Made by a program: the position numbers and the translations under genes
Part shown: in pieces, positions 36,378 to 45,423 of the stretch
Numbering within the stretch: position 1 is the stretch's first letter
Layout of the letters: each line of letters begins with the position of its first letter
NCBI RefSeq assembly: GCF_902364365.1
Contig: NZ_CABJDN010000006.1
Coordinates: 186,001-250,000 of the forward strand
Length of the DNA stretch: 64,000 nt
Reading direction: 5' to 3'
From: Bacteroides intestinalis
Lineage (GTDB): Bacteria; Bacteroidota; Bacteroidia; Bacteroidales; Bacteroidaceae
The notes under the pieces: generated by a model
Databases searched by the model: none
What the model saw: the letters and a program-made list of their open reading frames with translations, nothing else
Told to the model about the DNA's origin: nothing

Positions 36378-37469
36378 TTAAGTTTTCATTTTCGCTGGGG
36401 CTAATTGGCAGGTTGCTAAAAGGAACTCATTGTTCAATGTGGTTATCACTTCTTTTACGCTGCGTATTTTTTCAGAGAGAAAAGCATTGCTGCCTGCAAA
36501 TGCGTATCCTCTTTTCATATTTCCTTTGGCCGCATTATACAGTGCTTTGATGATGCAGTAGGGACTTTTCTGATAGTCACACGTCTTGATGCAATGGAAC
36601 GAGCAACATTTGGGCTTTTCCTGTCCTTTCTCTACATTGCGGATAAATTCTCCGTCAATGGCTCGTCCGGGCATTCCTACGGGACTTTCAATAATGAGAA
36701 CGTCTTCGGGTTTAGAGTGGATATAAACCTCTTTGAAGGTTTGTGAAGCATCGCACTCTTGGGTTGTTACAAAAATGCTTCCCATTTGTACGGCTGAAGC
36801 TCCCAATTGCATAAACCGTGCAATATCTTCGCCTGTAGAGATTCCGCCTGCGGCAATTACAGGAATATCTTTTCTTTCCTTATAGCTCATTGCAATTGCT
36901 ACAACCTCCGGTATCAAAGATTCCAAAGCGTATTTCTCATCTTGTATCTGCTCTTTCTTAAAGCCCAGATGTCCTCCGGCTTTAGGACCTTCTACTACTA
37001 TGGCATCGGGCAAATAATCAAAGTTTTTCTGCCATTTGTCACATATAATCTTGGCTGCTCTTGAAGAAGATACGATGGGTACCAGCTTTGTTCTACTTTC
37101 CGGTGTCAGGTATAGGGGTAGATCGAGGGGAAGTCCTGCACCGGCAAAGACTACATCGATTTTTTCGTTTATGGCAGTGCGTACCATCTCTGCATAATTA
37201 GAAAGGGCCACCATGATATTTACTCCGATGATTCCTTTTGTTTTTTGGCGGGCTTTTCTGATTTCTTCTTTGAGTCCGCAAATGCACTTTTCGGTATAGT
37301 TGCCTTTGCCTTTAGGGTACAGCAGACCTAAACCTGCACATGAAATAACACCAATGCCGCCTTCGTTGGCTACGGCTGATGCCAAGCCGGACAATGAGAT
37401 TCCGACTCCCATTCCACCTTGTATGATAGGTGTTTTTATTTCTATATTTCCAATAAAAAATGGCTTCAT
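36378..37469 (-). CDS. Nitronate monooxygenase / NPD family FMN enzyme
   Basis: A 363-residue TIM-barrel flavoprotein. PIIQGGMGVGISLSGLASAVA at the start, GPKAGGHLGF near residue 165 with the conserved His, and IAAGGISTGEDIARFMQLGASAVQMGS for FMN phosphate binding are all clear. The C-terminus carries a Cys-rich stretch (CCSFHCIKTCDYQKSPYC) not typical of the classic enzyme. Relatives oxidise nitronates, but FabK-like enoyl reductases share the fold, so the reaction is not certain. Confidence 0.85.
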   Translation of the reverse strand: MKPFFIGNIEIKTPIIQGGMGVGISLSGLASAVANEGGIGVISCAGLGLLYPKGKGNYTEKCICGLKEEIRKARQKTKGIIGVNIMVALSNYAEMVRTAINEKIDVVFAGAGLPLDLPLYLTPESRTKLVPIVSSSRAAKIICDKWQKNFDYLPDAIVVEGPKAGGHLGFKKEQIQDEKYALESLIPEVVAIAMSYKERKDIPVIAAGGISTGEDIARFMQLGASAVQMGSIFVTTQECDASQTFKEVYIHSKPEDVLIIESPVGMPGRAIDGEFIRNVEKGQEKPKCCSFHCIKTCDYQKSPYCIIKALYNAAKGNMKRGYAFAGSNAFLSEKIRSVKEVITTLNNEFLLATCQLAPAKMKT

Positions 37470-37620
37470 AAAACTGATATTGTAACAAGACTGTAAGCGG
37501 ATAAATATACTTCCGGGTATTCTATTCGTTTAGCGATGTTCTTTTTTTTGTATTGCTGTTTTAGTTGAAAAAAGACAAGAACAGAAGTTTGATCTTCTGC
37601 TCTTGCTTGTGGGGTAGACA

Positions 37621-37905
37621 TTAATAACGTCTGGAATTATAGCCGTTGTTACGGGGTCTTTCTTCACGAGGACGGGCGATGCTTACTGAAATAGTCTTCT
37701 GATCGTATTCAGCTCCGTTAAGTTCGTCAATTGCTTTTTGTCCATCTGTGTCGCTTGTCATTTCGACAAAACCAAATCCTCTGGATCTTCCTGATTCTCT
37801 GTCCATGATAACTTTAGCTGAAGAGGTTTCTCCATACGCTGAGAATAATTCGTTCAAGTCAGCATCATTTGTGCCAAAGCTTAAACCTGAAATGTAAATG
37901 TTCAT
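37621..37905 (-). CDS. RRM-type RNA-binding protein
   Basis: A 94-residue single-RRM protein. IYISGL (3-8) is RNP2 and RGFGFVEM (42-49) is RNP1, with the aromatic residues that stack on RNA. A short Arg/Asn-rich tail follows. Such small RRM proteins are abundant in Bacteroides and act as post-transcriptional regulators, some affecting capsule and polysaccharide-use genes. A promoter at 38024-38053 predicts a leader of about 110 nt. Confidence 0.93.
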   Translation of the reverse strand: MNIYISGLSFGTNDADLNELFSAYGETSSAKVIMDRESGRSRGFGFVEMTSDTDGQKAIDELNGAEYDQKTISVSIARPREERPRNNGYNSRRY

Positions 37906-38023
37906 TAGAAATTTTAATTAAATAAATATTAGTGTAAGAGTGAGGGGATAATTAAAGGAGAGGTCTGCTTAATAAGGATAAAAAGAAGAACTATACGATA
38001 ACGATTCGTAACTCAAACTGCGA

Positions 38024-38053
38024 CAAAGGTAATACAATAGTTGGGAATGGCAA
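38024..38053 (-). promoter_or_regulatory. Promoter of RRM protein gene
   Basis: On the minus strand TTG (plus-strand CAA, 38051-38053), a 19-bp spacer and TACCTTTG (38024-38031) match the Bacteroides promoter. The long AT-rich leader to 37905 could hold self-binding sites, as often seen with RNA-binding proteins. Confidence 0.65.
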
Positions 38054-38114
38054 CTTTTAATTCGTGATTTATTAATAAAAAAGCGATAATTGTTGTTTAT
38101 TAGCATTAGAGGGC

Positions 38115-38645
38115 TTAAAACTCTATCTTATATAGGACGTGGCGGAGCAGAGGGTGGCCGGATTCCACGAGCGGGTGATCGAATTCTTTAGTTTTTACCA
38201 TACCTATCTTTTGCATCACACGTTCCGAACGCTTGTTGGGGAGTGAGGTAAAGGAGTATAATTCTTTGAGTTTCAATACAGTCTTAGCATACTCCAGGCA
38301 GGCTAAAGCTGCTTCTGTGGCGTATCCCTTGTTCCAGACTTCGGGAATCAGTCGCCAGCCTATTTCTATGGCGGGAGCAAAATCTACATCGAATGTAACT
38401 CCATGCAATCCTACATAGCCGATAAACGAGTGATCTTCTTTCTTTTCTACTGCATACAGCCCGTATCCTTTGGCGGTAAATTCTTGTTGGATACGGTGGT
38501 AGAAATCAAGAGTCTCCTGATAAGATAGCTTTTTGAGAAAGAATTCCATTACCTGGTCGTTGCTGTTTATTCCGGCAAAGACAGGAATATCTTCTTCTTT
38601 CCAATCGCGTAGAATCAGACGCGGAGTTTCCATGTATGTATTCAT
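38115..38645 (-). CDS. GNAT N-acetyltransferase, RimJ/RimL-like
   Basis: A 176-residue acetyltransferase. METPRLILRDWKEEDIPVF at the start, IGWRLIPEVWNKGYATEAA for acetyl-CoA binding and TSLPNKRSERVMQKIGM near 140 are the usual motifs. Related enzymes acetylate protein N-termini, small amines or antibiotics; the substrate cannot be told. Divergent from the fucP-like gene, with a TAAATTTG -7 box (38705-38712, minus). Confidence 0.88.
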   Translation of the reverse strand: MNTYMETPRLILRDWKEEDIPVFAGINSNDQVMEFFLKKLSYQETLDFYHRIQQEFTAKGYGLYAVEKKEDHSFIGYVGLHGVTFDVDFAPAIEIGWRLIPEVWNKGYATEAALACLEYAKTVLKLKELYSFTSLPNKRSERVMQKIGMVKTKEFDHPLVESGHPLLRHVLYKIEF

Positions 38646-38704
38646 CTTGTTGATGCTTTATTCGTTATTATATTGAAAATTACATAGGTTTTGAATTTGG
38701 GGCA

Positions 38705-38752
38705 CAAATTTAGGTAAAACTGTCGTATTATGAAACTTCTTGGCTATCTTTG
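38705..38752. promoter_or_regulatory. Divergent promoters (GNAT / FucP-like)
   Basis: CAAATTTA at 38705-38712 serves the minus-strand GNAT gene, and TATCTTTG at 38745-38752 serves the plus-strand transporter. The -33 elements are poor. Confidence 0.5.
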
Positions 38753-38796
38753 CGCGCTGAAAACCTTGAGTGGTTTTCTTTATAAAAGAGTTCTGT

Positions 38797-39990
38797 ATGC
38801 AAAATTTGGTAAAGAAGGAGTATAAGATTCCTTTTATTCTGGTAACTTCCCTATTCTTCTTATGGGGATTTGCACATGCGATATTAGATGTGCTGAACAA
38901 ACACTTTCAAGATGTGCTGGTTATTACGCGTGCCCATTCGGCATGGGTACAGGTCATGTTCTACCTTGGTTATTTCGTGATGGCTATTCCTGCCGGACTG
39001 TTTATCAATAAGTACGGTTACCGGAAAGGAGTGGTTTTCGGTCTGTTGCTTTATGGCATAGGTTCCCTGCTTTTCATTCCCGGAGAATATTGGATGTCTT
39101 TCAACTTTTTTCTGTTCTCCCTGTTTGTCATAGCCTGTGGCTTGGTTTTTCTGGAAACAGCGGCTAATCCTTACATGACGGAATTAGGCGACCGGGAAAC
39201 GGCTGCCAGTCGCCTGAATCTGGCGCAGTCATTCAATGGATTGGGTTGTATTTGCGGTCCGCTTATCGGGGGATTGCTATTGTTCTCGGAAGGGGGCGAA
39301 AGCAATATATCATTGCCTTACACACTGATGGGGATCGTTGTATTGGGAGTTGCTCTGGTATTCTATAAGATACGCCTGCCGGAGATTGTTCATGAAGCTG
39401 ATGAAGAAGAAGTCGGAGAAAACGGTGCACGCGGGCTTTGGTCGCACAAGCTGTTTATCTTCGGTATTATCAGCCTGTTTTGCTATGAGATTGCAGAAAT
39501 ATCAATCAACAGCTTCTTTATCAATTATGTGGTGGATGACGGCTGGATGAATGCCCGCGATGCATCTGTAGTACTTTCGTTCGGTGGTCTGGGACTGTTT
39601 ATGTGCGGACGTTTTGCCGGTAGCTGGATTATGCGGTATATCCGGGCAGAAAAAGTGCTGTTCGTTTGTGCAATAGGAACGGTGGTCAGTACGTCTTTGG
39701 TAGTTCTTGATCTGGGCATTTTGTCATTAATAGCTCTTTTTCTGGGATATGTGTTCGAAGCTATTATGTTCCCCACGATTTTCGCTCTCTCATTGAGGGG
39801 ATTGGGTAACTATACGAAGCGTGCGTCTTCTTATCTGATGATGTCCCCCATCGGAGGAGCGGTAGGACCGCTCATGATGGGGTATGTGGCTGATCAGACC
39901 AATATGTCTTTCTCTTTTATCGTTCCGTTGCTTTCGTTTATCGTGGTGTTGCTTTATGCCTGGAAAGTAAAGCAACGTTCGTTTTGTTAA
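38797..39990 (+). CDS. FucP-like MFS sugar:H+ symporter
   Basis: A 397-residue transporter with 12 membrane helices. LFFLWGFAHAILDVLNKHFQ and CGLVFLETAANPYMTELGDRETAASRLNLAQSFNGLG are hallmarks of the FucP/GlcP family, which imports fucose, glucose, galactose or similar sugars with protons. I start at ATG 38797, two residues before KKEYKIPF-type conserved sequence; an earlier start adds nine residues. The 3' end overlaps the convergent aldo-keto reductase gene by 4 bp. Confidence 0.9.
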   Translation: MQNLVKKEYKIPFILVTSLFFLWGFAHAILDVLNKHFQDVLVITRAHSAWVQVMFYLGYFVMAIPAGLFINKYGYRKGVVFGLLLYGIGSLLFIPGEYWMSFNFFLFSLFVIACGLVFLETAANPYMTELGDRETAASRLNLAQSFNGLGCICGPLIGGLLLFSEGGESNISLPYTLMGIVVLGVALVFYKIRLPEIVHEADEEEVGENGARGLWSHKLFIFGIISLFCYEIAEISINSFFINYVVDDGWMNARDASVVLSFGGLGLFMCGRFAGSWIMRYIRAEKVLFVCAIGTVVSTSLVVLDLGILSLIALFLGYVFEAIMFPTIFALSLRGLGNYTKRASSYLMMSPIGGAVGPLMMGYVADQTNMSFSFIVPLLSFIVVLLYAWKVKQRSFC

Positions 39991-41135
39991 TATCCGAACT
40001 TTTCCGTAGCCTTTTCCATCTGTTCGATGATGGCTACTCCAAAGGGACAGTTCGTTTCACATTGTCCGCACTGAATGCATTCCGAGGCATGATGCGAGAG
40101 CGTCTTGTAGTGTTCGCGTACTGTTTCGGGTATTTCATTCTGGGCAATGGTTAGGTTATAGTACTTGTTTACACTCGCTATATCAATTCCTACCGAGCAA
40201 GGGGCGCAATGTCCGCAATACATACAATGTCCCTGCCAGCTAAACTTTTCCAGACCTGCCATAATTGGGGTGTAATCTTTTTCTTCTTTAGTAGCATTAC
40301 ACCAGTTGATTGCAGCTTGCATCTCATCGCAACTTTTGCAACCGACCATTACGGAAGCAACAGCCGGACGGGTTAGCGCATACTCAATGCACTGCACTGG
40401 TGTCATAGCTTTGCCAAAGGGAGAGTTCGTTTCACTCAGTAAGTCTCCGCCGCCATAGGCTTTCATTACATCCAGACCTACACCTTTCTGCTCACAAAGT
40501 TCATAAAGTTTTTCACGTTCCGGATCTATATTTTCAAGGGAATGGGCATAACTTTCATCAGCCCATAAATCATCTACATTTTCGCTGGGTGGTTGCAAAT
40601 CGTAACAGGGATTGATGGAGAACATCAGTACTTCAATCAATCCACTTTCTACAGCCAACTTTGCCACAGTAGGGTTGTGACTGCTTAGTCCGATATGGCG
40701 AATTTTACCTTCTTCTTTCAGACGCAGGGCCAGTTGGATGACAGGACCATTGAATACTTCATGGAAATCTTCTTCACTATCTACGTAGTGAATCATACCA
40801 ATATCAAGGTAATCCGTATGAAGACGTGTCAACTGGTCTTCAAAGGAGGCAATTGTTTTTTCTACATCACGGGTGCGCAGATACTGATCGTTTTCCCAAG
40901 TAGTACATAGATGTCCCTGAATGATAAACTGTTGCCGGCGTCCGGTCAATGCCTTGCCGATATTACTGCGCAGATCGGGATTTGAGGTATACATATCGAT
41001 AAAGTTAATTCCTTCACTGATGGCGAAGTTCATTTCCGAATGTACCTGTTCTTCCGTCTTTCCCATAAAACCTTCACAGCCCAGCGCGATGACACTAACT
41101 GATAGTCCTGTATTTCCTAATATTCTGTATTCCAT
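39987..41135 (-). CDS. Aldo/keto reductase with C-terminal [4Fe-4S] ferredoxin domain
   Basis: A 382-residue protein. The AKR barrel (MEYRILGNTGLSVSVIALG) occupies the first 280 residues, with INFIDMYTSN, the HLCTTW and LDIGMIHYVD segments. The C-terminal ferredoxin-like end has CMYCGHCAPC and CIQCGQCETNCPFGV. This fusion is common in anaerobes; electrons may come from or go to ferredoxin. In the usual AKR motif a Tyr follows DxxxxY; here MYTSN retains it. Substrate unknown. Confidence 0.88.
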   Translation of the reverse strand: MEYRILGNTGLSVSVIALGCEGFMGKTEEQVHSEMNFAISEGINFIDMYTSNPDLRSNIGKALTGRRQQFIIQGHLCTTWENDQYLRTRDVEKTIASFEDQLTRLHTDYLDIGMIHYVDSEEDFHEVFNGPVIQLALRLKEEGKIRHIGLSSHNPTVAKLAVESGLIEVLMFSINPCYDLQPPSENVDDLWADESYAHSLENIDPEREKLYELCEQKGVGLDVMKAYGGGDLLSETNSPFGKAMTPVQCIEYALTRPAVASVMVGCKSCDEMQAAINWCNATKEEKDYTPIMAGLEKFSWQGHCMYCGHCAPCSVGIDIASVNKYYNLTIAQNEIPETVREHYKTLSHHASECIQCGQCETNCPFGVAIIEQMEKATEKFGY

Positions 41136-41369
41136 GATATTTTAAATTTTTAGTATGTTTTTGCGAAGTTACTAATATTAAAGAAAACGTTCCCGTTTTA
41201 ATCCGAATAAATTTGCACTGATAAATAGTCGGAATGGATATATGAAAGCTTGGGACGATTGAGATGAAGACTATTTATTTTATAATTATCCGGAAAAACG
41301 GAAACACTTATTGATGATATGGTTTTATGAAGGTCCATTTTTATATAGTTATAGGAGATTTTAAGAAAG
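41136..41369. other. Intergenic region with small inverted repeat
   Basis: ATAAATAGTC (41221-41230) and GACTATTTAT (41269-41278) are a perfect inverted pair 38 bp apart. The region separates the aldo-keto reductase gene from the PatB-like gene. No gene or copy of the AraC-type site found at three other promoters is visible here. Confidence 0.4.
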
Positions 41370-42527
41370 TTATCCGAAGGCATGTTTCAGTCTTTCCAAA
41401 CCTTTAGCCAACTGTTGACGTGGACAGGCAATATTGATACGGATAAAATTGTCTCCGTCTTCCCCGTACATACTGCCTTCATTGACCCAGACCTTTTCTT
41501 TTTTCAGTAGAGCCGTCACGATTTCTTCTGATGACTTCTTCAACACCGAACAATCTACCCATACCAGATAAGTACCTTCTAATTTAAGTACGGGGAAATC
41601 CGGTAGATGTTCATTGAAATAGTTTTTCAGATACTGATAATTGGTAAATAGATAACTTTTTAGTTCTTCCAGCCATTCTTCCCCTTCATTGTAGGCGGCT
41701 ATCAATGCTTCCACACCGAATGGGTTCACATCACAAACCTCATTGATATTGGTGGCTTTATCTATTTTCCTGCGTATATTGGCATCAGCGGAAATGATGT
41801 TTGCAATCTGAAGTCCGGCCAGGTTAAAAGCTTTGCTGGGTGATGTGCAAGTGACGGAGTGCATCAGGAACTCTTCAGAAAGGGATGCAAAAGGTGTATA
41901 AGTATATCCCGGAAAGACCAGTTCACAATGTATTTCATCTGACACTACCTGTACATCATTCCGGAGGCAAATCTCACCGATACGTATTAATTCCTGTTTG
42001 CTCCAGACTCTTCCGGCCGGATTGTGCGGATTACACAACAACAGTAATTTTACTTTCGGGTCTGCCGCTTTCTTCTCCAGATCGTTAAAATCAATCCGAT
42101 AGGTGTTATCCTCATAGATCAATGGATTGGAAATCATCTCGCAACCATTATTACGGATGGAAGAAAAGAAACAATTATACACCGGAGTCTGCACCAGGAC
42201 TCTATCACCGGGATCCGTCAGGGCTTTTATGACTGCTGACAAAGCCGGTACTACTCCAGTTGTATAGATCATCCATTCTCTCTCTATTTTCCAATTGTGA
42301 CGTCTGTCGAACCAGTGGATTACCGCATGATAATAGCTGTCAGGTACGCGGACATAACCGAAGATACCATGTTCTACTCGCTTTTTCAGTGCTTCTGTTA
42401 CGGCTGGGGCTGTACGGAAATCCATATCGGCTACCCACATTGGCAATATGTCGGCATCATTGGCAGAATCCCATTTGTAGGAGTTCATACCCCGGCGTGG
42501 AATGATTTCATCAAAATTGTATTTCAT
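41370..42527 (-). CDS. PatB/MalY-type PLP aminotransferase (C-S lyase)
   Basis: A 385-residue fold-type I PLP enzyme. It begins with NFDEIIPRRGMNSYKWD and LPMWVADMDFRTAPAV, diagnostic of the MalY/PatB cystathionine beta-lyase group. LCNPHNPAGRVW, VVSDEIHCELVFPG and SPSKAFNLAGLQ (PLP lysine near 235) follow. It likely cleaves cystathionine or other cysteine conjugates. It is 6 bp after the DUF3737 gene in the same operon. Confidence 0.92.
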   Translation of the reverse strand: MKYNFDEIIPRRGMNSYKWDSANDADILPMWVADMDFRTAPAVTEALKKRVEHGIFGYVRVPDSYYHAVIHWFDRRHNWKIEREWMIYTTGVVPALSAVIKALTDPGDRVLVQTPVYNCFFSSIRNNGCEMISNPLIYEDNTYRIDFNDLEKKAADPKVKLLLLCNPHNPAGRVWSKQELIRIGEICLRNDVQVVSDEIHCELVFPGYTYTPFASLSEEFLMHSVTCTSPSKAFNLAGLQIANIISADANIRRKIDKATNINEVCDVNPFGVEALIAAYNEGEEWLEELKSYLFTNYQYLKNYFNEHLPDFPVLKLEGTYLVWVDCSVLKKSSEEIVTALLKKEKVWVNEGSMYGEDGDNFIRINIACPRQQLAKGLERLKHAFG

Positions 42528-42533
42528 ATCTAA

Positions 42534-43397
42534 TCAGTCAAAACAGGTTTGGTCGTCCCATAATTTCAATTCACAGTTGCCCGGTGCTTTTATATTCTCA
42601 TCCAGGATTATAGCTCCGAAACTTTCGGCAGTGATACTTCCTGTACGTGGATTTTTTACACTGTGAACCGGACTATGGATAGTGGCCTGCACACTACTAT
42701 ATTCAAAAGCGAGGTCTGCATCTTCTGTCATCGTGCAGTTTTCCATAATCAGATCGTGAGCATAGCAAAGCGGCTGTGTACCTGAAATCTTGCAGTTCAC
42801 CAGACGCAGATTTCTGGAATGCCAGCCTAAATATTCCCCATTCAATACAGAGTCGTAAACCGTCACGTTTTCCGTATTCCAGAAAGCATCCTTTGAATTG
42901 ATTACCGCATTACGGATTTCTACGTTTTTGCAGTATTGGAAAGAGTAGTTACCATTCATCTCAAAGTCATTAATCCTGATATTTTCACCGTGTACAAACA
43001 GGTAATCACCTCTGTCTACTTTTACATTCTTCAACTCTGCATTCCGGCAAAACCAGAGGGTTTCCAGTGCATAGGGCAGTTGTACGTTTTCCAGCCGGAT
43101 ACCATCCATTTCACGGAACATCTTCGGCGCTTCTACCAAAGTGTCTGTCATTTGCAGATTATTGGAATACCAGAGGGCAGCACGTGCTCCTTCCGTAAAC
43201 AGGCAGTTTTTCACAACGAAACCATCGTTATGCCAGAAAGGATATTTTCCTTCGAAACGGCAATTTACAGCTTCGATATTACTACATTCTTTCAGGGCAG
43301 ATTCACCGGTATGGATTGTTACGTTTTCCAGATGAAGATTGTGAGTGGCGAACAAAGGGCGTTCACCTTCGTAATGAGTGTCTTTAATTAGTTCCAT
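42534..43397 (-). CDS. DUF3737 family beta-helix-like protein
   Basis: A 287-residue protein made of about ten short repeats of the type x-N-C-x-F/x-N-V (for example VTIHTGESALKECSNIEAVN and NLRLVNCKISG), predicting a right-handed beta helix. This matches DUF3737. There is no signal peptide, so it should be cytoplasmic. Function unknown. It starts an operon with the PatB-like gene and has an AraC-type site upstream. Confidence 0.85.
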   Translation of the reverse strand: MELIKDTHYEGERPLFATHNLHLENVTIHTGESALKECSNIEAVNCRFEGKYPFWHNDGFVVKNCLFTEGARAALWYSNNLQMTDTLVEAPKMFREMDGIRLENVQLPYALETLWFCRNAELKNVKVDRGDYLFVHGENIRINDFEMNGNYSFQYCKNVEIRNAVINSKDAFWNTENVTVYDSVLNGEYLGWHSRNLRLVNCKISGTQPLCYAHDLIMENCTMTEDADLAFEYSSVQATIHSPVHSVKNPRTGSITAESFGAIILDENIKAPGNCELKLWDDQTCFD

Positions 43398-43454
43398 TAT
43401 TCAAGTTTTTTTGCTTGTTGTTTATTAAATGATTGATTGTCTTTTTCTATATTG

Positions 43455-43462
43455 CAAAAATA
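43455..43462 (-). promoter_or_regulatory. -7 box of the DUF3737 operon
   Basis: CAAAAATA on the plus strand is TATTTTTG on the coding strand. The AraC-type site begins 30 bp upstream and no TTG occupies the -33 position, suggesting an activated promoter. Confidence 0.6.
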
Positions 43463-43492
43463 CGGCGGAAATGGGTTACTCCTTGTAGACGG

Positions 43493-43520
43493 ATTACGGA
43501 CATAATAACCCGGATTACAG
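43493..43520. promoter_or_regulatory. AraC-type operator, copy 1
   Basis: ATTACGG, 14 bp, ATTACAG: two direct half-sites 21 bp apart. It is one of three near-identical 28-bp sites in this cluster. It lies 30 bp upstream of the -7 box of the DUF3737 operon. Confidence 0.75.
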
Positions 43521-43540
43521 ATTCTGTTTGTCGGGTACAA

Positions 43541-43617
43541 AAGGGGCTGCATCGGAAGATAAATTCATGTTTCTCATTATCGTTTAGAACATGAATTTGA
43601 CTCGGATGCAGCCTCTT
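43541..43617. terminator. Long imperfect hairpin
   Basis: Arms at 43541-43571 and 43588-43617 share GGGGCTGCATC/GATGCAGCCTC at the base and AAATTCATGTT/AACATGAATTT near the loop. It lies 21 bp past the stop of the Fe-ADH gene and separates the two operons of the cluster. Confidence 0.7.
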
Positions 43618-43637
43618 ATAATAACTGGTTTTATGAA

Positions 43638-44813
43638 TTAACGAAACGATTTGCGGTAAATCTCCACGCAGTCTTCGTGTTTCAATTCGTAAGGGTTGGC
43701 AAGGAATAATCCGCCCATTGTTTCCTTGGCATTGGTGGCAAGGGTATCAAATTCATCGGGCGTAAATCCATAATCACTCATTTTCAGGTTTGCCACTCCA
43801 CAAGCTTCCTGAAGTTTTACCAGCATGGTGATAAAGTCTTCCGGTTTATCAGCATTCGGCATACCCATTGCTTGTGCCATTTTGATGAATCGTTCATCAC
43901 AGGCATGCTTCTCTATAAAGAATTCATAGAATGCTTTGGAGATCATAATCAATCCGGCACCATGTGGCAGCTCCTGATGATAAGCGCTCATTGCGTGTTC
44001 TAAAGAGTGTTCGGCAGTAGTGCTACAAAAGGTCATTACCGCACCGGACAGATTATTGGCGAATGCGACTCTTTCACGAGCCTCCATATCAGCTCCGTTG
44101 GCAACTGCACGCGGTAGATATTTAGCTACATTTTCAATAGCGGTCAATGCATACATATCGCTCATCAGACTGGCAGTTTTAGAGATATAACATTCTGTAG
44201 AGTGGAACAGCGCATCAAATCCCTGATAGGCCGTGAACTTAGGCGGAACAGATTTCGTCAACTCCGGATCGACAATAGACAGAACCGGGAAAAGTTCATC
44301 ATAACCGCCGAAGCCTATTTTCTCATTGGTCTCATCATTGGTGATAACGCCCCATTGATCTGCTTCGGAACCTGTTCCGGCAGTGGTGGTAATGCAAACC
44401 AGGGGTAGGGGCTTGTTTACCATCGTTTGTCCTTTTCCGGTTCCACCACTGATGTAATCCCATACATCGCCGGGATTCGTAGTCATGAATGCCATCGCTT
44501 TGGAGGCGTCCATTACGCTTCCACCACCCAGGGCAACTAAAAAGTCGCAATTGTTTTCCTTGGCAAAAGCGGCTCCCGCCATTACGGTCGATTTTAACGG
44601 ATTGGCTTCTACCTGGTCAAATACGGCAGTTTCAACACCTGCTTGCTGGAGTTCGGCTTCTACTGTATTCAGATATCCGTTATCCTTGGTAGAGCGACCG
44701 TTTGAAATAACAATCATTGCTTTCTTTCCGGGCAATTGCTGATTGTGAAGTTCCTTCACCATACCGGTACCAAACAAGGTGCGGGTAGGAATGTAAATTC
44801 TAAAATGACTCAT
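43638..44813 (-). CDS. Iron-containing alcohol dehydrogenase
   Basis: A 391-residue group III alcohol dehydrogenase. GGGSVMDASKAMAF is the NAD(P) segment, and CITTTAGTGSEADQW, DALFHSTECY and HSLEHAMSAYHQELPHGAGL hold the usual metal ligands. It is distinct from the one at 32188. Third gene of the MFS - flavin reductase - ADH operon; probably reduces a reactive aldehyde. Confidence 0.92.
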   Translation of the reverse strand: MSHFRIYIPTRTLFGTGMVKELHNQQLPGKKAMIVISNGRSTKDNGYLNTVEAELQQAGVETAVFDQVEANPLKSTVMAGAAFAKENNCDFLVALGGGSVMDASKAMAFMTTNPGDVWDYISGGTGKGQTMVNKPLPLVCITTTAGTGSEADQWGVITNDETNEKIGFGGYDELFPVLSIVDPELTKSVPPKFTAYQGFDALFHSTECYISKTASLMSDMYALTAIENVAKYLPRAVANGADMEARERVAFANNLSGAVMTFCSTTAEHSLEHAMSAYHQELPHGAGLIMISKAFYEFFIEKHACDERFIKMAQAMGMPNADKPEDFITMLVKLQEACGVANLKMSDYGFTPDEFDTLATNAKETMGGLFLANPYELKHEDCVEIYRKSFR

Positions 44814-44840
44814 TCTTCTTCTTTTTTTAAATCCTATAAA

Positions 44841-45389
44841 TTATTCTATTTCTTTTCCCATTTCATAAGCTTCCCGTAGGGCTGGTTTATCTTTTATTTC
44901 ACCTACATGCCAAACTCCGGTTCCATACACAACTCCTTTGATGGTTGGACTTTCCAGGCAATCCAGAAATCCCTGGAAAGTGTCCACGGTACGTTCCATT
45001 AGTTTCCGATCATCTTCGGCAGCGGTTACTATGAAATAAAATTCCTTATTCTTCATTTCCGTATAGAGGCCACAGCAACGGTCTATCAACGTTTTCATCT
45101 GTGCACTCATCGTGTAGAAATAAACGGGTGTAGCCATAACTATTACATCGGCTGCCACCATCTTCTCTATAATCTCTGCCGCATCATCTTTCTGCGGGCA
45201 AGGTTTTCCGTGCAGGCTACATGTGCTGCATCCTGTGCAATAATGGATTGTCTTGTCACGCAGGAAAAACTTTTCTGCTTCGTTACCACTTTCAATTGCT
45301 CCTCGCATAAATTCGTCGCAAAGGGTATCAGAGTTTCCGCCACGACGAGGGCTGGATGATAAAATCAATACTTTCTTAGTCATAATCAT
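44841..45389 (-). CDS. NADPH-dependent FMN reductase / iron-sulfur flavoprotein-like
   Basis: A 182-residue flavodoxin-fold protein. SSSPRRGGNSDTLCDEF binds the flavin phosphate, and CTGCSTCSLHGKPCPQKDD near residues 51-69 is the Cys cluster of iron-sulfur flavoproteins. ATPVYFYTMSAQMKTLIDR is the second flavin loop. Start may be ATG 45383, two residues in. It lies 27 bp before the Fe-ADH gene. Confidence 0.88.
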   Translation of the reverse strand: MIMTKKVLILSSSPRRGGNSDTLCDEFMRGAIESGNEAEKFFLRDKTIHYCTGCSTCSLHGKPCPQKDDAAEIIEKMVAADVIVMATPVYFYTMSAQMKTLIDRCCGLYTEMKNKEFYFIVTAAEDDRKLMERTVDTFQGFLDCLESPTIKGVVYGTGVWHVGEIKDKPALREAYEMGKEIE

Positions 45390-45423
45390 TTTATATTATA
45401 AAGTTAAAACCACTTCTTATTTC

